Assembly: GCF_000375585.1 (NCBI RefSeq)
Contig: NZ_AQWP01000005.1
Span: 248,001 to 312,000 of the forward strand
Origin: Sinorhizobium meliloti 4H41
Lineage (GTDB): Bacteria; Pseudomonadota; Alphaproteobacteria; Rhizobiales; Rhizobiaceae
Length of the DNA: 64,000 bases
Direction of reading: 5' to 3'
Below, piece after piece: positions 11,930 through 22,508 of this stretch. How positions within the stretch are numbered: position 1 is the first letter of the stretch; each line of letters starts with the position of its first letter. The position numbers were made by a program, and so were the translations under genes. The notes below the pieces were generated by a model. It ran no database searches, had not been told where the DNA came from, and saw nothing but the letters and a program-made list of their open reading frames with translations.

Positions 11930-11984
11930 TGCGGTGCCGGTTTGCTCGAAACGGCAAAAGTTTCTTCAAACGCGACGCGACCGC

Positions 11985-12013
11985 TTGACTTCCTCTCCGA
12001 GCCGCAATATTCC
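11985..12013 (+). promoter_or_regulatory. Possible sigma-70-type promoter for serC-serA
   Basis: TTGACT at 11985-11990 and TATTCC at 12008-12013 are separated by 17 bp, placing a transcript start a few bases into the leader hairpins. The -10 match is weak; this is read from sequence only. Confidence 0.35.
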
Positions 12014-12066
12014 CGGCGGCGGGACACCCCTCCCCAACGAGGGGCTTCTATCTGAGAGGATAGCAT
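11996..12066 (+). ncRNA. serC-motif-like cis-regulatory leader RNA
   Basis: Three short stems stand immediately before the serC start. CCC/GGG pair at 12012-12023; CCCCT (12027-12031) pairs with AGGGG (12040-12044); CTATC (12048-12052) pairs with GATAG (12059-12063). The likely ribosome-binding sequence AGAGGA (12055-12060) lies in the loop and 3' arm of the last stem, 6 nt from the ATG, so folding could hide it. The serC motif is an established conserved RNA structure upstream of serC-serA in alphaproteobacteria. I recognise it by position and hairpin layout, not by a covariance-model search. Confidence 0.65.
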
Positions 12067-13245
<1,179 letters not shown>

Positions 13246-13325
13246 TCCGATGCGATCCGCTTCGCTCTCCCTGAGGGCGAAGCCTAATCCCCAATGGTTC
13301 AGACCTGTTTTTCAAGGAGGCCTTC

Positions 13326-14921
13326 ATGGCACCTCGCGTTCTCGTATCCGATGAACTGTCGGAAACCGCTGTCCAGATATTCCGCGACCATGGCGTGGAA
13401 GTGGATTTCCAGCCGAAGCTTGGCAAGGACAAGGAGAAGCTTGCCGAGATCATCGGCAATTACGACGGCCTTGCCATCCGCTCCGCCACCAAGGTGACCG
13501 AAAAGCTAATCGCCGCCGCGACCAATCTCAAGGTCGTCGGCCGCGCCGGCATCGGCGTCGACAATGTCGACATTCCCGCCGCTTCGCGCCGCGGCATCAT
13601 CGTCATGAACACGCCCTTCGGCAACTCGATCACCACCGCCGAGCATGCCATCGCGTTGATGTTCGCCGTTGCAAGGCAGCTTCCCGCCGCCGACGGCTCG
13701 ACCCAGGCCGGCAAGTGGGAAAAGTCGAAGTTCATGGGTGTCGAGATCACCGGCAAGGTGCTCGGGGTCATCGGCGCCGGCAATATCGGCTCGATCGTCT
13801 GCGCCCGCGCGATCGGTCTCAAGATGCACGTCATCGCCTATGATCCGTTCCTGTCGAAGGAGCGGGCAGAGGAAATGGGCGTCGTCAAGGTCGAGCTCGA
13901 CGAACTCCTCGCCCAGGCAGACTTCATCAGCCTGCACGTGCCGCTGACGGACAAGACCCGCAACATCCTGAACGCGGAGGCGATTGCGAAGACCAAGCCG
14001 GGCGTGCGTATCATCAACTGCGCCCGCGGCGGTCTCGTCGATGAAAAGGCGCTTGCCGAGGCCCTCAAGTCCGGCCAGGTCGCCGGCGCAGGCTTCGACG
14101 TCTTCGAGGTCGAGCCCGCCACCGAGAGCCCGCTCTTCGGCCTGCCGAACGTCGTCTGCACGCCGCATCTCGGCGCATCGACGACCGAGGCGCAGGAGAA
14201 CGTCGCTCTGCAGGTCGCCGAGCAGATGTCGGAATATCTCGTCAAGGGTGCGGTCACGAACGCCATCAACATGCCGTCGATCACGGCGGAAGAGGCGCCG
14301 ATCCTGAAGCCCTTCATCCGGCTCGCGGACGTTCTGGGTGCCTTTGTCGGGCAGGTCACCGAAAGCGCGATCAAGGAGATCGAGATCCTCTACGACGGCT
14401 CGACCGCGGCGATGAACACCAAGGCGCTCACGAGCGCGGCGCTCGCCGGGCTGATCCGCCCGCAGGTGGCCGACGTCAACATGGTTTCGGCGCCGGTCAT
14501 GGTCAAGGAAAAGGGTGTGATCCTTTCCGAGGTCAAGCGCGACAAGACCGGTGTCTTCGACGGCTACATCAAGCTGACTGTCAAGACGGCGAACCAGACC
14601 CGCTCCGTCGCAGGGACCGTCTTCTCCGACGGCAAGCCGCGCTTCATCCAGATCAAGGGCATCAATCTCGATGCGGATGTCGGCAATCACATGGTCTACA
14701 TAACCAACACCGACGTTCCCGGCATGATCGGCTTCATCGGATCGACCCTTGGCGACGCGGGCGTCAACATCGCCAATTTCCAGCTCGGCCGTGAGAAGCA
14801 GGGCGGCGATGCGATCGCGCTGCTTTACGTCGATGGCCCGGTTTCGGAGACCGTGCTCGACAAGCTGCGGGCGAACGAAGCGATCCGCCAGGCAAAGCCG
14901 CTGGTGTTCAATATCGACTGA
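13326..14921 (+). CDS. serA: SerA, D-3-phosphoglycerate dehydrogenase (long form)
   Basis: The protein has 531 residues, the long form with N-terminal substrate and NAD domains, an intervening allosteric substrate-binding domain and a C-terminal ACT domain (about 455-531). The nucleotide-binding motif is GAGNIG (about 148-153). The catalytic Arg is in INCARGG and the His in TPHLGAS. It oxidises 3-phosphoglycerate to 3-phosphohydroxypyruvate, the first step of serine synthesis; the ACT domain usually gives serine feedback. A strong AAGGAGG precedes the ATG at 13326. It is co-directional with serC and ends at a terminator shared with the convergent permease gene. Confidence 0.96.
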   Translation: MAPRVLVSDELSETAVQIFRDHGVEVDFQPKLGKDKEKLAEIIGNYDGLAIRSATKVTEKLIAAATNLKVVGRAGIGVDNVDIPAASRRGIIVMNTPFGNSITTAEHAIALMFAVARQLPAADGSTQAGKWEKSKFMGVEITGKVLGVIGAGNIGSIVCARAIGLKMHVIAYDPFLSKERAEEMGVVKVELDELLAQADFISLHVPLTDKTRNILNAEAIAKTKPGVRIINCARGGLVDEKALAEALKSGQVAGAGFDVFEVEPATESPLFGLPNVVCTPHLGASTTEAQENVALQVAEQMSEYLVKGAVTNAINMPSITAEEAPILKPFIRLADVLGAFVGQVTESAIKEIEILYDGSTAAMNTKALTSAALAGLIRPQVADVNMVSAPVMVKEKGVILSEVKRDKTGVFDGYIKLTVKTANQTRSVAGTVFSDGKPRFIQIKGINLDADVGNHMVYITNTDVPGMIGFIGSTLGDAGVNIANFQLGREKQGGDAIALLYVDGPVSETVLDKLRANEAIRQAKPLVFNID

Positions 14922-14943
14922 GCCGCACTCGGGCTTTCAAATT

Positions 14944-14979
14944 GCCCCTTCCCGCAGGCGTCCGCAGGGGAGGGGCTTT
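14944..14979 (+). terminator. Terminator between serA and the convergent permease gene
   Basis: GCCCCTTCCC (14944-14953) pairs with GGGGAGGGGC (14967-14976, one wobble) and is followed by TTTA. It lies 23 bp after the serA stop and may act in both directions because the next gene is convergent. Confidence 0.7.
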
Positions 14980-14989
14980 ACGATATAGG

Positions 14990-15880
14990 TCACCGCGGCA
15001 GCTTCGGCCGGCCGCGTTCGGCAATGGCGATGCCGCCGAGGACGAGTGCCAAAGCCGCGAGATGAAACGGGTGGAATATCTCGCCGACCAGAAGGACGGA
15101 GAGAAGGGTCCCGAACACGGGAATGGCGTTGATGAACAGGCCGGCACGATTGGCGCCGATCATCTCGACGCCGCGGACATAGAGAACCTGCGACATCAGC
15201 GAGGGGAAGATCGCCGCATAGATCACGATCGCCCAGCCGGTCGCATCCGGCATGATTGCCGTGCCTTTCCCGATCTCCCACAAGAGGAGCGGTATGGCGC
15301 TCAGCAGCGCCCCGAAGGCCGGGGCGGCTATGAAGCTCTGCCAATGCATTGCCGGTTTCCACCGCAGCGCAACCGTATATGCGGCATAGACGATGCAGGC
15401 GAGGATCATCAGCGCGTCACCGAAATTGAAGCTCAGGCGCATGAGGCTTCCGAGATCGCCATGGGCGGCGGTAATGAGCACGCCGATCAACGTCACGGTA
15501 AAGCCGATGACCTGGGCGAGCGACGCCTTCATCTTGAAAAGCGCGAAATTGAAGATGAAGATCAGCATCGGAATGCCGGCCTGAAGGATGACGGCATTGA
15601 TGGCGCTGGTGTATTGCACCGCGGAATACAGGAACGCATTGAACATGGTGAAGCCGACGGCGCCATAGGCAAGCAGCTGCAGCCAGTGCTGGCGGATCTT
15701 TTGCCAGTCGCGGCGGATCTGCGGCGTCATCAGGGCCAGGATGACCGCAAGCGCGAGCAACCAGCGCAAGGTCGTCAGCATCATCGGGCTGACGTGCCCG
15801 ACCGCCATCTTGCCCGCCACTGAATTGCCGCCCCAAAAGAGCGCGGTAATACCGAGATAGAAATAGGCTCTGGCGTTCAC
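14990..15880 (-). CDS. EamA/DMT-family transporter
   Basis: The 296-residue integral membrane protein has about ten hydrophobic helices arranged as two EamA repeats (about 5-140 and 150-285), typical of drug/metabolite transporters. The family motif GGNSVAGK lies near the N-terminus after the first helix (ALFWGGNS). Substrates in this family include amino acids, nucleosides and other metabolites; nothing here shows which one. It is transcribed alone, converging on serA and divergent from purA across a 204-bp gap. Confidence 0.88.
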   Translation of the reverse strand: MNARAYFYLGITALFWGGNSVAGKMAVGHVSPMMLTTLRWLLALAVILALMTPQIRRDWQKIRQHWLQLLAYGAVGFTMFNAFLYSAVQYTSAINAVILQAGIPMLIFIFNFALFKMKASLAQVIGFTVTLIGVLITAAHGDLGSLMRLSFNFGDALMILACIVYAAYTVALRWKPAMHWQSFIAAPAFGALLSAIPLLLWEIGKGTAIMPDATGWAIVIYAAIFPSLMSQVLYVRGVEMIGANRAGLFINAIPVFGTLLSVLLVGEIFHPFHLAALALVLGGIAIAERGRPKLPR

Positions 15881-16084
15881 GATGATACGGTCCGTGCGGG
15901 ATGGAGGAGGATTGCCGGAATGGCACGAGAGTTCGAGATATAGGCGTTAAATCCGCGGTTTGTCATTCAAAAAGGGCTGGCCACCGCTCATAACGGGGTC
16001 GCTTTCCGAAAGACAACACAGTATAGATGCGCGGGTTTGAGAACAGCGCAACGTCCGCATGCGCGCGTAAACAGGAAGAGAATT

Positions 16085-17383
16085 ATGACGAATGTCGTGG
16101 TGGTCGGATCCCAGTGGGGCGACGAAGGCAAAGGCAAGATCGTGGATTGGCTCTCGGAACGCGCCGACATCGTGGTGCGCTTCCAGGGCGGCCACAATGC
16201 CGGCCACACGCTGGTGATCGACGGCGTCAGCTACAAGCTGTCGCTGCTGCCTTCGGGTGTCGTCCGCCCCGGCAAGCTCGCCGTCATCGGCAATGGCGTG
16301 GTGATCGACCCTCATGCATTGCTCGCCGAGATCGACAAGCTTGCGGCCCAGGGCGTCAAGGTCACGCCCGAGAACCTGCGCATCGCCGACAATGCCACGC
16401 TCATTCTCTCGCTCCACCGCGAGCTCGACGGCATACGCGAGGACGCGGCTTCAAACAGCGGCACGAAGATCGGCACGACCCGTCGCGGCATCGGTCCGGC
16501 CTACGAGGACAAGGTCGGCCGCCGCGCGATCCGCGTCATGGATCTCGCCGATCTCGACACGCTGCCGGCAAAGGTCGATCGGCTGCTGACGCATCACAAC
16601 GCGTTGCGGCGCGGCCTCGGCGAGGCCGAAATCAGCCATCAGGCGATCATGGACGAGTTGTCGTCGGTTGCCGAGCGCGTGCTGCCGTTCATGGACACGA
16701 TTTGGCTGCTGCTGGACCGGCAGCGCCGCAAGGGCGCACGGATTCTCTTCGAAGGCGCGCAGGGCACGCTGCTCGATATCGATCACGGCACCTATCCCTT
16801 CGTGACCTCGTCGAATACGGTCGCCGGTCAGGCCGCCGCCGGCTCGGGCATGGGCCCCGGCGCGCTCGGCTATATCCTCGGCATCACGAAGGCCTATACG
16901 ACGCGGGTCGGCGAAGGGCCGTTCCCCACCGAACTCGACGATGAGATCGGCCGCTTCCTGGGAGAGCGCGGCCATGAATTCGGAACGGTGACGGGGCGCA
17001 AGCGCCGTTGCGGCTGGTTCGATGCTGCGCTGGTGCGCCAGTCGGTGGCCGCTAACGGCATCACGGGCATAGCGCTCACCAAGCTCGACGTGCTCGACGG
17101 ACTGGACGAGTTGAAGATTTGCGTGGGCTATACTCTGGATGGACAGCAGATCGACCATCTTCCCGCAAGTCAGGCACAGCAAGCTTCGGCAAAGCCGGTC
17201 TATATCACGCTCGAGGGATGGAAAGAATCGACGGTGGGCGCCCGCAGTTGGGCCGATCTTCCGGCGCAGGCGATCAAGTATGTTCGCCAGGTCGAGGAAC
17301 TGATCGGCGCGCCGGTCGCGCTACTTTCGACCAGCCCGGAACGGGACGACACGATACTTGTGACGGACCCTTTTGAGGACTAG
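16085..17383 (+). CDS. purA: PurA, adenylosuccinate synthetase
   Basis: The 432-residue protein opens with [14 protein letters not shown], the GTP-binding P-loop and IMP site of the family. It contains the GHNAGHT motif (about residues 38-44) and the [17 protein letters not shown] segment here as [14 protein letters not shown]. It joins IMP and aspartate using GTP, the committed step to AMP. The ATG at 16085 follows GGAAGAG and fits the family N-terminus; the frame is open 48 bp further upstream. It is followed after 63 bp by a large membrane protein of unknown role. Confidence 0.97.
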   Translation: MTNVVVVGSQWGDEGKGKIVDWLSERADIVVRFQGGHNAGHTLVIDGVSYKLSLLPSGVVRPGKLAVIGNGVVIDPHALLAEIDKLAAQGVKVTPENLRIADNATLILSLHRELDGIREDAASNSGTKIGTTRRGIGPAYEDKVGRRAIRVMDLADLDTLPAKVDRLLTHHNALRRGLGEAEISHQAIMDELSSVAERVLPFMDTIWLLLDRQRRKGARILFEGAQGTLLDIDHGTYPFVTSSNTVAGQAAAGSGMGPGALGYILGITKAYTTRVGEGPFPTELDDEIGRFLGERGHEFGTVTGRKRRCGWFDAALVRQSVAANGITGIALTKLDVLDGLDELKICVGYTLDGQQIDHLPASQAQQASAKPVYITLEGWKESTVGARSWADLPAQAIKYVRQVEELIGAPVALLSTSPERDDTILVTDPFED

Positions 17384-17446
17384 TGTCGGCGCAAGGAAAG
17401 CGGCGACGCGGCAATTGCCGCGGGTCTGGAAATTGAGAAAGTACTG

Positions 17447-19729
17447 ATGGCGGATTTTGTTGCAGTTATTCGCAGGACGGTCGACGGCCTGTCGGAAAAC
17501 ACACTGGAAATGCGAGGCAGGGTCTACGAGAAGGCGCGCGGTGCCGTGCGCCGCCAGCTCGAGAGCATGAACCCCCGGCCGTCGGACGACATGATCAACC
17601 GCCAGCTCAACAAGCTGGAACAGGCAATCTCCGAGGTTGAAAGCGAGCACGCCGAAGCCCTGCCGCCGGTCGAGGAGACCGAAGCTCTCGAGCCGGATAC
17701 GGTCGAAGCACCGCCGGGCGAGGAGGCCGCCACACCGGTAACACAGCAGGCGGAGCCCGAGGCACTGCCGGCCGCATCCGTCAAAGCGGAGCAGACCGCC
17801 CCAACGCCGGCCGAAGAGCCTGCTTCTGACGCCGCCCCCGAAGAGCCCGAAGGTCCGGTGCAAGCGGCCCCCGATGAGGAGCCGCCCGCACCGGTTGCCG
17901 AGGCACCCACGGTCGACATGCGCGAAGAGGCACCGCTTCACGAAGAGGAGCCGGCCGACGCTGCCCCCGCCGTTCCGCAACGGGATGAGCCGGCCGAGGA
18001 ACAGCAGCCGGCCGCCGAAGCCGATGCGCGGCAGGAACATCCTGCCCAAGACGTGACGGCCGCAGAGCCCGATCCGGAGGATGTCAGCCGCGATGAGGCT
18101 GAGGTCGAATCATATCCGGCCGAGCCGGCACCGGACGAGGCGACGCCGGTGGAGGTCCAGGCCGATGGTGTGCCGGACAGGCGGGGACCATCCGAGTGGG
18201 CTTTGCCCGAATGGGAGGATACCACCCCCTCGCCACGGCCGAGCGAGGCCCCGGCCAAGCCGGAAGACGATAGGCAGGACGAGACGTCGCCGGCCGAGCC
18301 CGAGCGGCTGGGGATACATCCGGTCGAGCCGGAAAAGGCCGAAACGGAACAGCATAGCGGCGAGGCGGATGCAGCGCGCTCCTGGTCATTCGACGACAGC
18401 GATCCCTTCGCCCAAGGTACCGAAGGCAAGAAGGACCGGCCGGCAGACGAGCCGGAAATTTCCGAATGGTCGTGGCCCGTCGAGAAGGCTCCGGCCGCCG
18501 CGAACCAGGAAGAGCGTGCCGGCACTGCCTGGGATCATGTCGACGATCTGCTCGGTTTCGAGGACGACGGCCGGACGGCGAATGGTTCGGCGAGCAACAA
18601 GGACAAAGACAGCAGCCTTGCCGCGCCGCCTGCGGTTCCCGCTCGCCCCGCGTCCTATCGCGCCACGCCCAAGCCCAGCCGGTTCAGCATCAAACGCCTG
18701 GCGATCGGCGGGGCGGTCGTGCTTCTCCTCGGCGCCGGCGGCTACGCCTACTGGCAGAATAGAGAGGCGGGCAATGCCTGGCTCACGGGCATGGTCGCGA
18801 AGATCATGCCGAGCGATCCCGCCGAGACGCCGGCACCGGCGACACCCGGTGGCGAGGCCGAGCCGGCGAACCAACCGGCCGAACAGTCCGGCACCGAGGA
18901 AAATACGGCGCTTTCCGATGCTGCTTCCACCAAGTTCACCCAGCGGCTGCTTGCCGATGGAACGGAAAGGGACGAGGGACCTGCCGTCGCGACCGAGACG
19001 GCCGCTTCTCAGGAAGGCAAATCCGTCGCTGCACGGACGCATGCGGTAGAGCCGCCGAACGCCAATGCCGGCGTGCAACAGGCGGCAGCGGACCAGACGG
19101 CCTCGCCGGTGCCCGGCCAGACCGCCAGCGAGGCAGCAGCGCAGCCCGAGGTTTCCGTCGCCGATGGCGAGAAGATGTTCCTCTATGAAGAGAGGCTCGG
19201 CCAGTCCTCGCCGACCGCGATCCCCGGCACCGTCGCCTGGTCGATCAAGGAGGAGTCGCCAGGCGGCGATGCCAAGCCCGAGCCCGCCATCCAGGCGCAG
19301 ATCACGGTTCCCGATCGTGGCCTCACGGCTCTGATGACCATCAAGCGCAATGCCGATCCGTCCTTGCCGGCAAGCCACGTGATCGAATTCGTGTTTTCGC
19401 TGCCCGAGAGCTTCGAGGGCGGCGCCATAGACGGCGTCCAGCGCGTCTCGATGAAGCGAACCGAGCAGGACCGCGGCGATCCGCTGATCGCCGTTCCGGC
19501 GAAGATCACCGACGACTTCCACATGATCGCACTCAACGATTTTGCCGAAGCGGTCAGCAACAACACCGAGCTTCTGCGCAGCCGCAGCTGGATCGATATC
19601 CCGATCACCTACCGCAACGGCCGCCGCGCTCTCCTCACCCTGGAGAAAGGGCAGGGCGGAGCGGACGCCTTCAACAAGGCCTTGCAGGCTTGGGGAAGTC
19701 CCGGCAGCACAGCTTCCAGCGGGCAATAG
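17447..19729 (+). CDS. Large acidic, proline-rich single-pass membrane protein of unknown function
   Basis: The protein has 760 residues. An N-terminal helical segment (about 1-70) is rich in Arg and Glu. A very acidic Glu/Pro/Ala low-complexity region (about 70-390) follows, then one transmembrane helix preceded by basic residues (about 415-435, LAIGGAVVLLLGAGGYAYW). A second Ala/Pro/Glu linker leads to an ordered C-terminal domain (about 575-755) with few charged runs. The topology would put the acidic N-terminal half in the cytoplasm and the C-terminal domain in the periplasm. I recognise no named family. It sits between purA and a repeat region upstream of convergent rpoH. The low-complexity region creates several long spurious frames on both strands. 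Confidence 0.8.
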   Translation: MADFVAVIRRTVDGLSENTLEMRGRVYEKARGAVRRQLESMNPRPSDDMINRQLNKLEQAISEVESEHAEALPPVEETEALEPDTVEAPPGEEAATPVTQQAEPEALPAASVKAEQTAPTPAEEPASDAAPEEPEGPVQAAPDEEPPAPVAEAPTVDMREEAPLHEEEPADAAPAVPQRDEPAEEQQPAAEADARQEHPAQDVTAAEPDPEDVSRDEAEVESYPAEPAPDEATPVEVQADGVPDRRGPSEWALPEWEDTTPSPRPSEAPAKPEDDRQDETSPAEPERLGIHPVEPEKAETEQHSGEADAARSWSFDDSDPFAQGTEGKKDRPADEPEISEWSWPVEKAPAAANQEERAGTAWDHVDDLLGFEDDGRTANGSASNKDKDSSLAAPPAVPARPASYRATPKPSRFSIKRLAIGGAVVLLLGAGGYAYWQNREAGNAWLTGMVAKIMPSDPAETPAPATPGGEAEPANQPAEQSGTEENTALSDAASTKFTQRLLADGTERDEGPAVATETAASQEGKSVAARTHAVEPPNANAGVQQAAADQTASPVPGQTASEAAAQPEVSVADGEKMFLYEERLGQSSPTAIPGTVAWSIKEESPGGDAKPEPAIQAQITVPDRGLTALMTIKRNADPSLPASHVIEFVFSLPESFEGGAIDGVQRVSMKRTEQDRGDPLIAVPAKITDDFHMIALNDFAEAVSNNTELLRSRSWIDIPITYRNGRRALLTLEKGQGGADAFNKALQAWGSPGSTASSGQ

Positions 19730-20286
19730 TCTAAGGCCTGTTGAGATCCGGGCCACCCGCCGCCGCCTGTTTGATCGCCTCATTCCTGTGACGAGCACAG
19801 AGATGGGGGTTGAGAGGGTGCGGTCCCTCGGCGCGCTTCATAAACCGTGAAGATGGTGAGGCGGCGCGGAAGGCGGGTCACGCCCGTGTAAAGCGTCCCG
19901 CTTCGCTTCGATGCGAGAATGTAGGAGCCGCACATCCCGGTCCCTCATTCCTGTGCTCGTCACAGGAATCCAGCCAGGCCAAGTCCTTGGGCTGAAAGAA
20001 AGCTTCCCGCGCCGCAGACGCGGCGCTGCTGGATCTCTGTGACAAGCACAGAGAGATGAGGATGAGGAGAGATTGCAGCCCTCCGAAAAGTGTCCTACAG
20101 CGCCGCGCGTCTTACGAGACGCGCAAAGGTCGCTGTAGCACTTGAGCTGCTGCTCGCTCGGTACTCATGGAATTCAAGCGCATCGCCATCCGTGGCCGAC
20201 AAAACCGACCAGAGCTTCAACGCCATTATCATCTCGCGGCCGCCGCCCATCCGGAAGTGCGCAGTGTCAGAACACATGAAGACATG
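19730..20286 (+). repeat. Mosaic palindromic intergenic element, copy 2, with inserted block
   Basis: This part of the 615-bp gene-free stretch before rpoH carries the same element as 10791-10950, but split. The first part (about 19731-19800) reaches the TGTGACGAGCACAG block. The second part (about 20036-20145) resumes at TGTGACAAGCACAG and runs through GATTGCAGCCCT to the CTACAGCGCC palindrome. About 235 bp lie between, bounded on both sides by this short sequence. They include their own perfect stem ATTCCTGTG/CACAGGAAT (19947-19969). No gene is credible here. Confidence 0.72.
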
Positions 20287-20314
20287 AAAAATCCCGGCTG
20301 GATCTCCAGCCGGG
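20287..20314 (-). terminator. Rho-independent terminator of rpoH
   Basis: Read on the minus strand, CCCGGCTGG and CCAGCCGGG (20306-20314 and 20293-20301) flank a 4-nt loop and are followed by a T-run at 20291-20287. It lies about 30 bp beyond the rpoH stop. Confidence 0.9.
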
Positions 20315-20344
20315 AATTTCGTTGTGGGGGTGAATGTGTGGGCT

Positions 20345-21250
20345 TTAAGCGCCTTCAACCACGCGCAGCGCACTGGCTCTTTCCAGCGCGGCCTTGCGAA
20401 CTGCCTCCTGCACCTTTTCGAAGGCCCGAACCTCGATCTGCCGCACGCGCTCGCGGCTGATGTCGAACTCGGTCGAGAGATCCTCCAGCGTGATCGGCTC
20501 CTCGGTGAGGCGGCGGGCCTCGAAAATCCGGCGCTCACGGTCGTTCAGAACCTTCATGGCATTGGCCAGCAGTGCGCGGCGGCTCTCGAGCTCGTCCTGT
20601 TCGATCAGGATTTGTTCCTGATTGTCGTGGTCGTCCACCAGCCAATCCTGCCACTGGCCGGAATCGCCTTCGCTCGCCTTGATCGGCGCATTGAGCGAAG
20701 CGTCGCCCGAAAGGCGACGGTTCATCGAGACGACCTCTTCCTCACTGACCTTCAGGGTCGTGGCGATCTCCTTCACCTGTTCCGGCTTGAGATCGCCTTC
20801 ATCGAGGGCCTGGATGCGGCCTTTCAGCCGTCTCAGGTTGAAGAACAGGCGCTTCTGGTTGGCCGTCGTGCCCATTTTGACCAGAGACCACGAACGCAGG
20901 ATATATTCCTGGATGGCAGCCTTGATCCACCACATGGCGTAGGTCGCGAGGCGGAAGCCGCGATCGGGCTCGAACTTCTTGACCGCCTGCATCAGGCCGA
21001 CATTGCCTTCGGAAATGACTTCGCCGATCGGCAGACCGTAGCCGCGATAACCCATCGCGATCTTGGCAACGAGGCGAAGATGGCTCGTTACGAGCTTGTG
21101 CGCGGCCTTGCGGTCGTCATGCTCCTGGTACCGCTTGGCGAGCATGTACTCTTCCTGCGGCTCGAGCATGGGAAATTTGCGAATTTCGTCGAGATAGCGG
21201 TTGAGACCGCCCTCTCCAGCAGCAATGGTCGGCAAGGTATTGCGGGCCAT
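20345..21250 (-). CDS. rpoH: RpoH, heat-shock sigma factor (sigma-32)
   Basis: The 301-residue sigma-70-family protein has region 2 with YAMWWIKAAIQEYILRSWSLVK (about 80-110). The sigma-32-specific RpoH box QKRLFFNLRR (about 122-131) separates it from the housekeeping sigma. A region 4 helix-turn-helix near residues 255-285 carries LEDLSTEFDISRERVRQIE. It directs RNA polymerase to heat-shock promoters. The ATG at 21250 gives the family N-terminus. Rhizobia often carry two rpoH genes, and neighbours here suggest the rpoH1 type. Its usual protease FtsH is encoded about 14 kb upstream. Confidence 0.95.
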   Translation of the reverse strand: MARNTLPTIAAGEGGLNRYLDEIRKFPMLEPQEEYMLAKRYQEHDDRKAAHKLVTSHLRLVAKIAMGYRGYGLPIGEVISEGNVGLMQAVKKFEPDRGFRLATYAMWWIKAAIQEYILRSWSLVKMGTTANQKRLFFNLRRLKGRIQALDEGDLKPEQVKEIATTLKVSEEEVVSMNRRLSGDASLNAPIKASEGDSGQWQDWLVDDHDNQEQILIEQDELESRRALLANAMKVLNDRERRIFEARRLTEEPITLEDLSTEFDISRERVRQIEVRAFEKVQEAVRKAALERASALRVVEGA

Positions 21251-21447
21251 GAAGCACCCCCTTTGTGCGTCGCCGGCCTCCGGGACGGCAGGCCGGGCCT
21301 GTGGGTCTTCATCCAAGACCCCACGAGGCTAATAGATAAGTGCGGCGAAAGCATGATTCAAGGAATCCAGTTTCACGCTGTCGTGAAACTGGAGAAAGAA
21401 ATCGGCGGGTTGAAACGCCTATAAGATTGGAATCTTCACACGCAAAT

Positions 21448-22479
21448 TCAAGGGGCTCCGACCCGCAGCGCCGCGATCAATTCCTGCATGTCCGCCGGCA
21501 CGGGCGTTTCGAAATGCATGGTTTCGCCAGTCGCGGGGTGTTCGAACTGCAGCATGAAGGCGTGCAGGGCCTGTCGTGGAAAGCGGTTGACGGCGGCTCT
21601 CGCCGGTTCCGGCAGCAGATTGGCCTTGGTGCGGAAGGCCGCGCCGTAATCCGGATCGCCGATCAGCGGATGACCGATATGGGCCATGTGCACGCGGATC
21701 TGGTGGGTACGCCCGGTCTCCAGATGGCACTCGACCGTGGAGGCGAGAGAGGTGCCGTCCGGTTTCTCGTGATAGCGCTCGACCACCTCGTAATGTGTGA
21801 TCGCCTCGCGTGCATCGTCGCTGTCTTCGCGTTTGACGGCCCGTTTCGTCCGGTCGCCGGCCCGCCCCAGCGGCGCGTCGATCTTGCCCTTCAATTGGCG
21901 CGGCCGGCCCCAGACTACGGCGCGATAGGCGCGCTCGAGCGGCCCGCTGCGGCCGTGGTCGGCGAACTGATCCGAAAGGTGGCGGTGTGCGGCATCGTTC
22001 TTCGCGACCACCATGACGCCGCTCGTGTCCTTGTCGAGGCGATGCACGATACCGGGGCGCTTGACGCCGCCGATGCCGGAAAGGCTGTCGCCGCAATGGT
22101 GGATGAGCGCGTTGACGAGAGTTCCCGTCCAATTGCCGGCCCCGGGATGCACGACCAGGCCGGCCGGCTTGACCAGTACGATCAGGTCGGCATCCTCGTA
22201 AAGCACGTCGAGCGGGATCGCCTCACCCTTGGGTTCGGGATCCTCCGGCTCGGGCAGGGCAATCCGGAAAGAGTCGCCGGGGTGAACCTTTCGCTTCGGT
22301 TCGGTGACGGTCGCGCCGTTGATCGAGACGGCTCCTTGTTCGATCAGGCCCTTGATGCGATTGCGGGAAAACTCGCCCGCAAGCGCTTCCGTCAGGAAGG
22401 CGTCGAGGCGCCCGGCCGCGTCATCGCCTGCCGTCAGGACTTTCCTATTGCCGGGCGCTTGTTTAAAGGGATCGTTCAT
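21448..22479 (-). CDS. rluD: RluD-type 23S rRNA pseudouridine synthase
   Basis: The 343-residue protein has an N-terminal S4 RNA-binding domain (about 15-75) and an RluA-family catalytic domain with the active-site aspartate in the motif HRLDKDTSG (about 140-148). Family members isomerise uridines of helix 69 of 23S rRNA. The start at 22479 is chosen because a longer frame would run into the divergent gene at 22509; the resulting 29-bp spacer must hold both translation signals. It is transcribed towards rpoH and separated from it by about 200 bp. Confidence 0.92.
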   Translation of the reverse strand: MNDPFKQAPGNRKVLTAGDDAAGRLDAFLTEALAGEFSRNRIKGLIEQGAVSINGATVTEPKRKVHPGDSFRIALPEPEDPEPKGEAIPLDVLYEDADLIVLVKPAGLVVHPGAGNWTGTLVNALIHHCGDSLSGIGGVKRPGIVHRLDKDTSGVMVVAKNDAAHRHLSDQFADHGRSGPLERAYRAVVWGRPRQLKGKIDAPLGRAGDRTKRAVKREDSDDAREAITHYEVVERYHEKPDGTSLASTVECHLETGRTHQIRVHMAHIGHPLIGDPDYGAAFRTKANLLPEPARAAVNRFPRQALHAFMLQFEHPATGETMHFETPVPADMQELIAALRVGAP

Positions 22480-22508
22480 TCCGTTCCAATTCCGATAGAA
22501 AGCCGACC

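Noticed and set aside
18386-19798. Long minus-strand frame opposite the acidic membrane protein
   Set aside because: It runs into the mosaic repeat (its start shares the same short sequence as a spurious frame at 10660-10860), and the sense protein has a sensible membrane topology.
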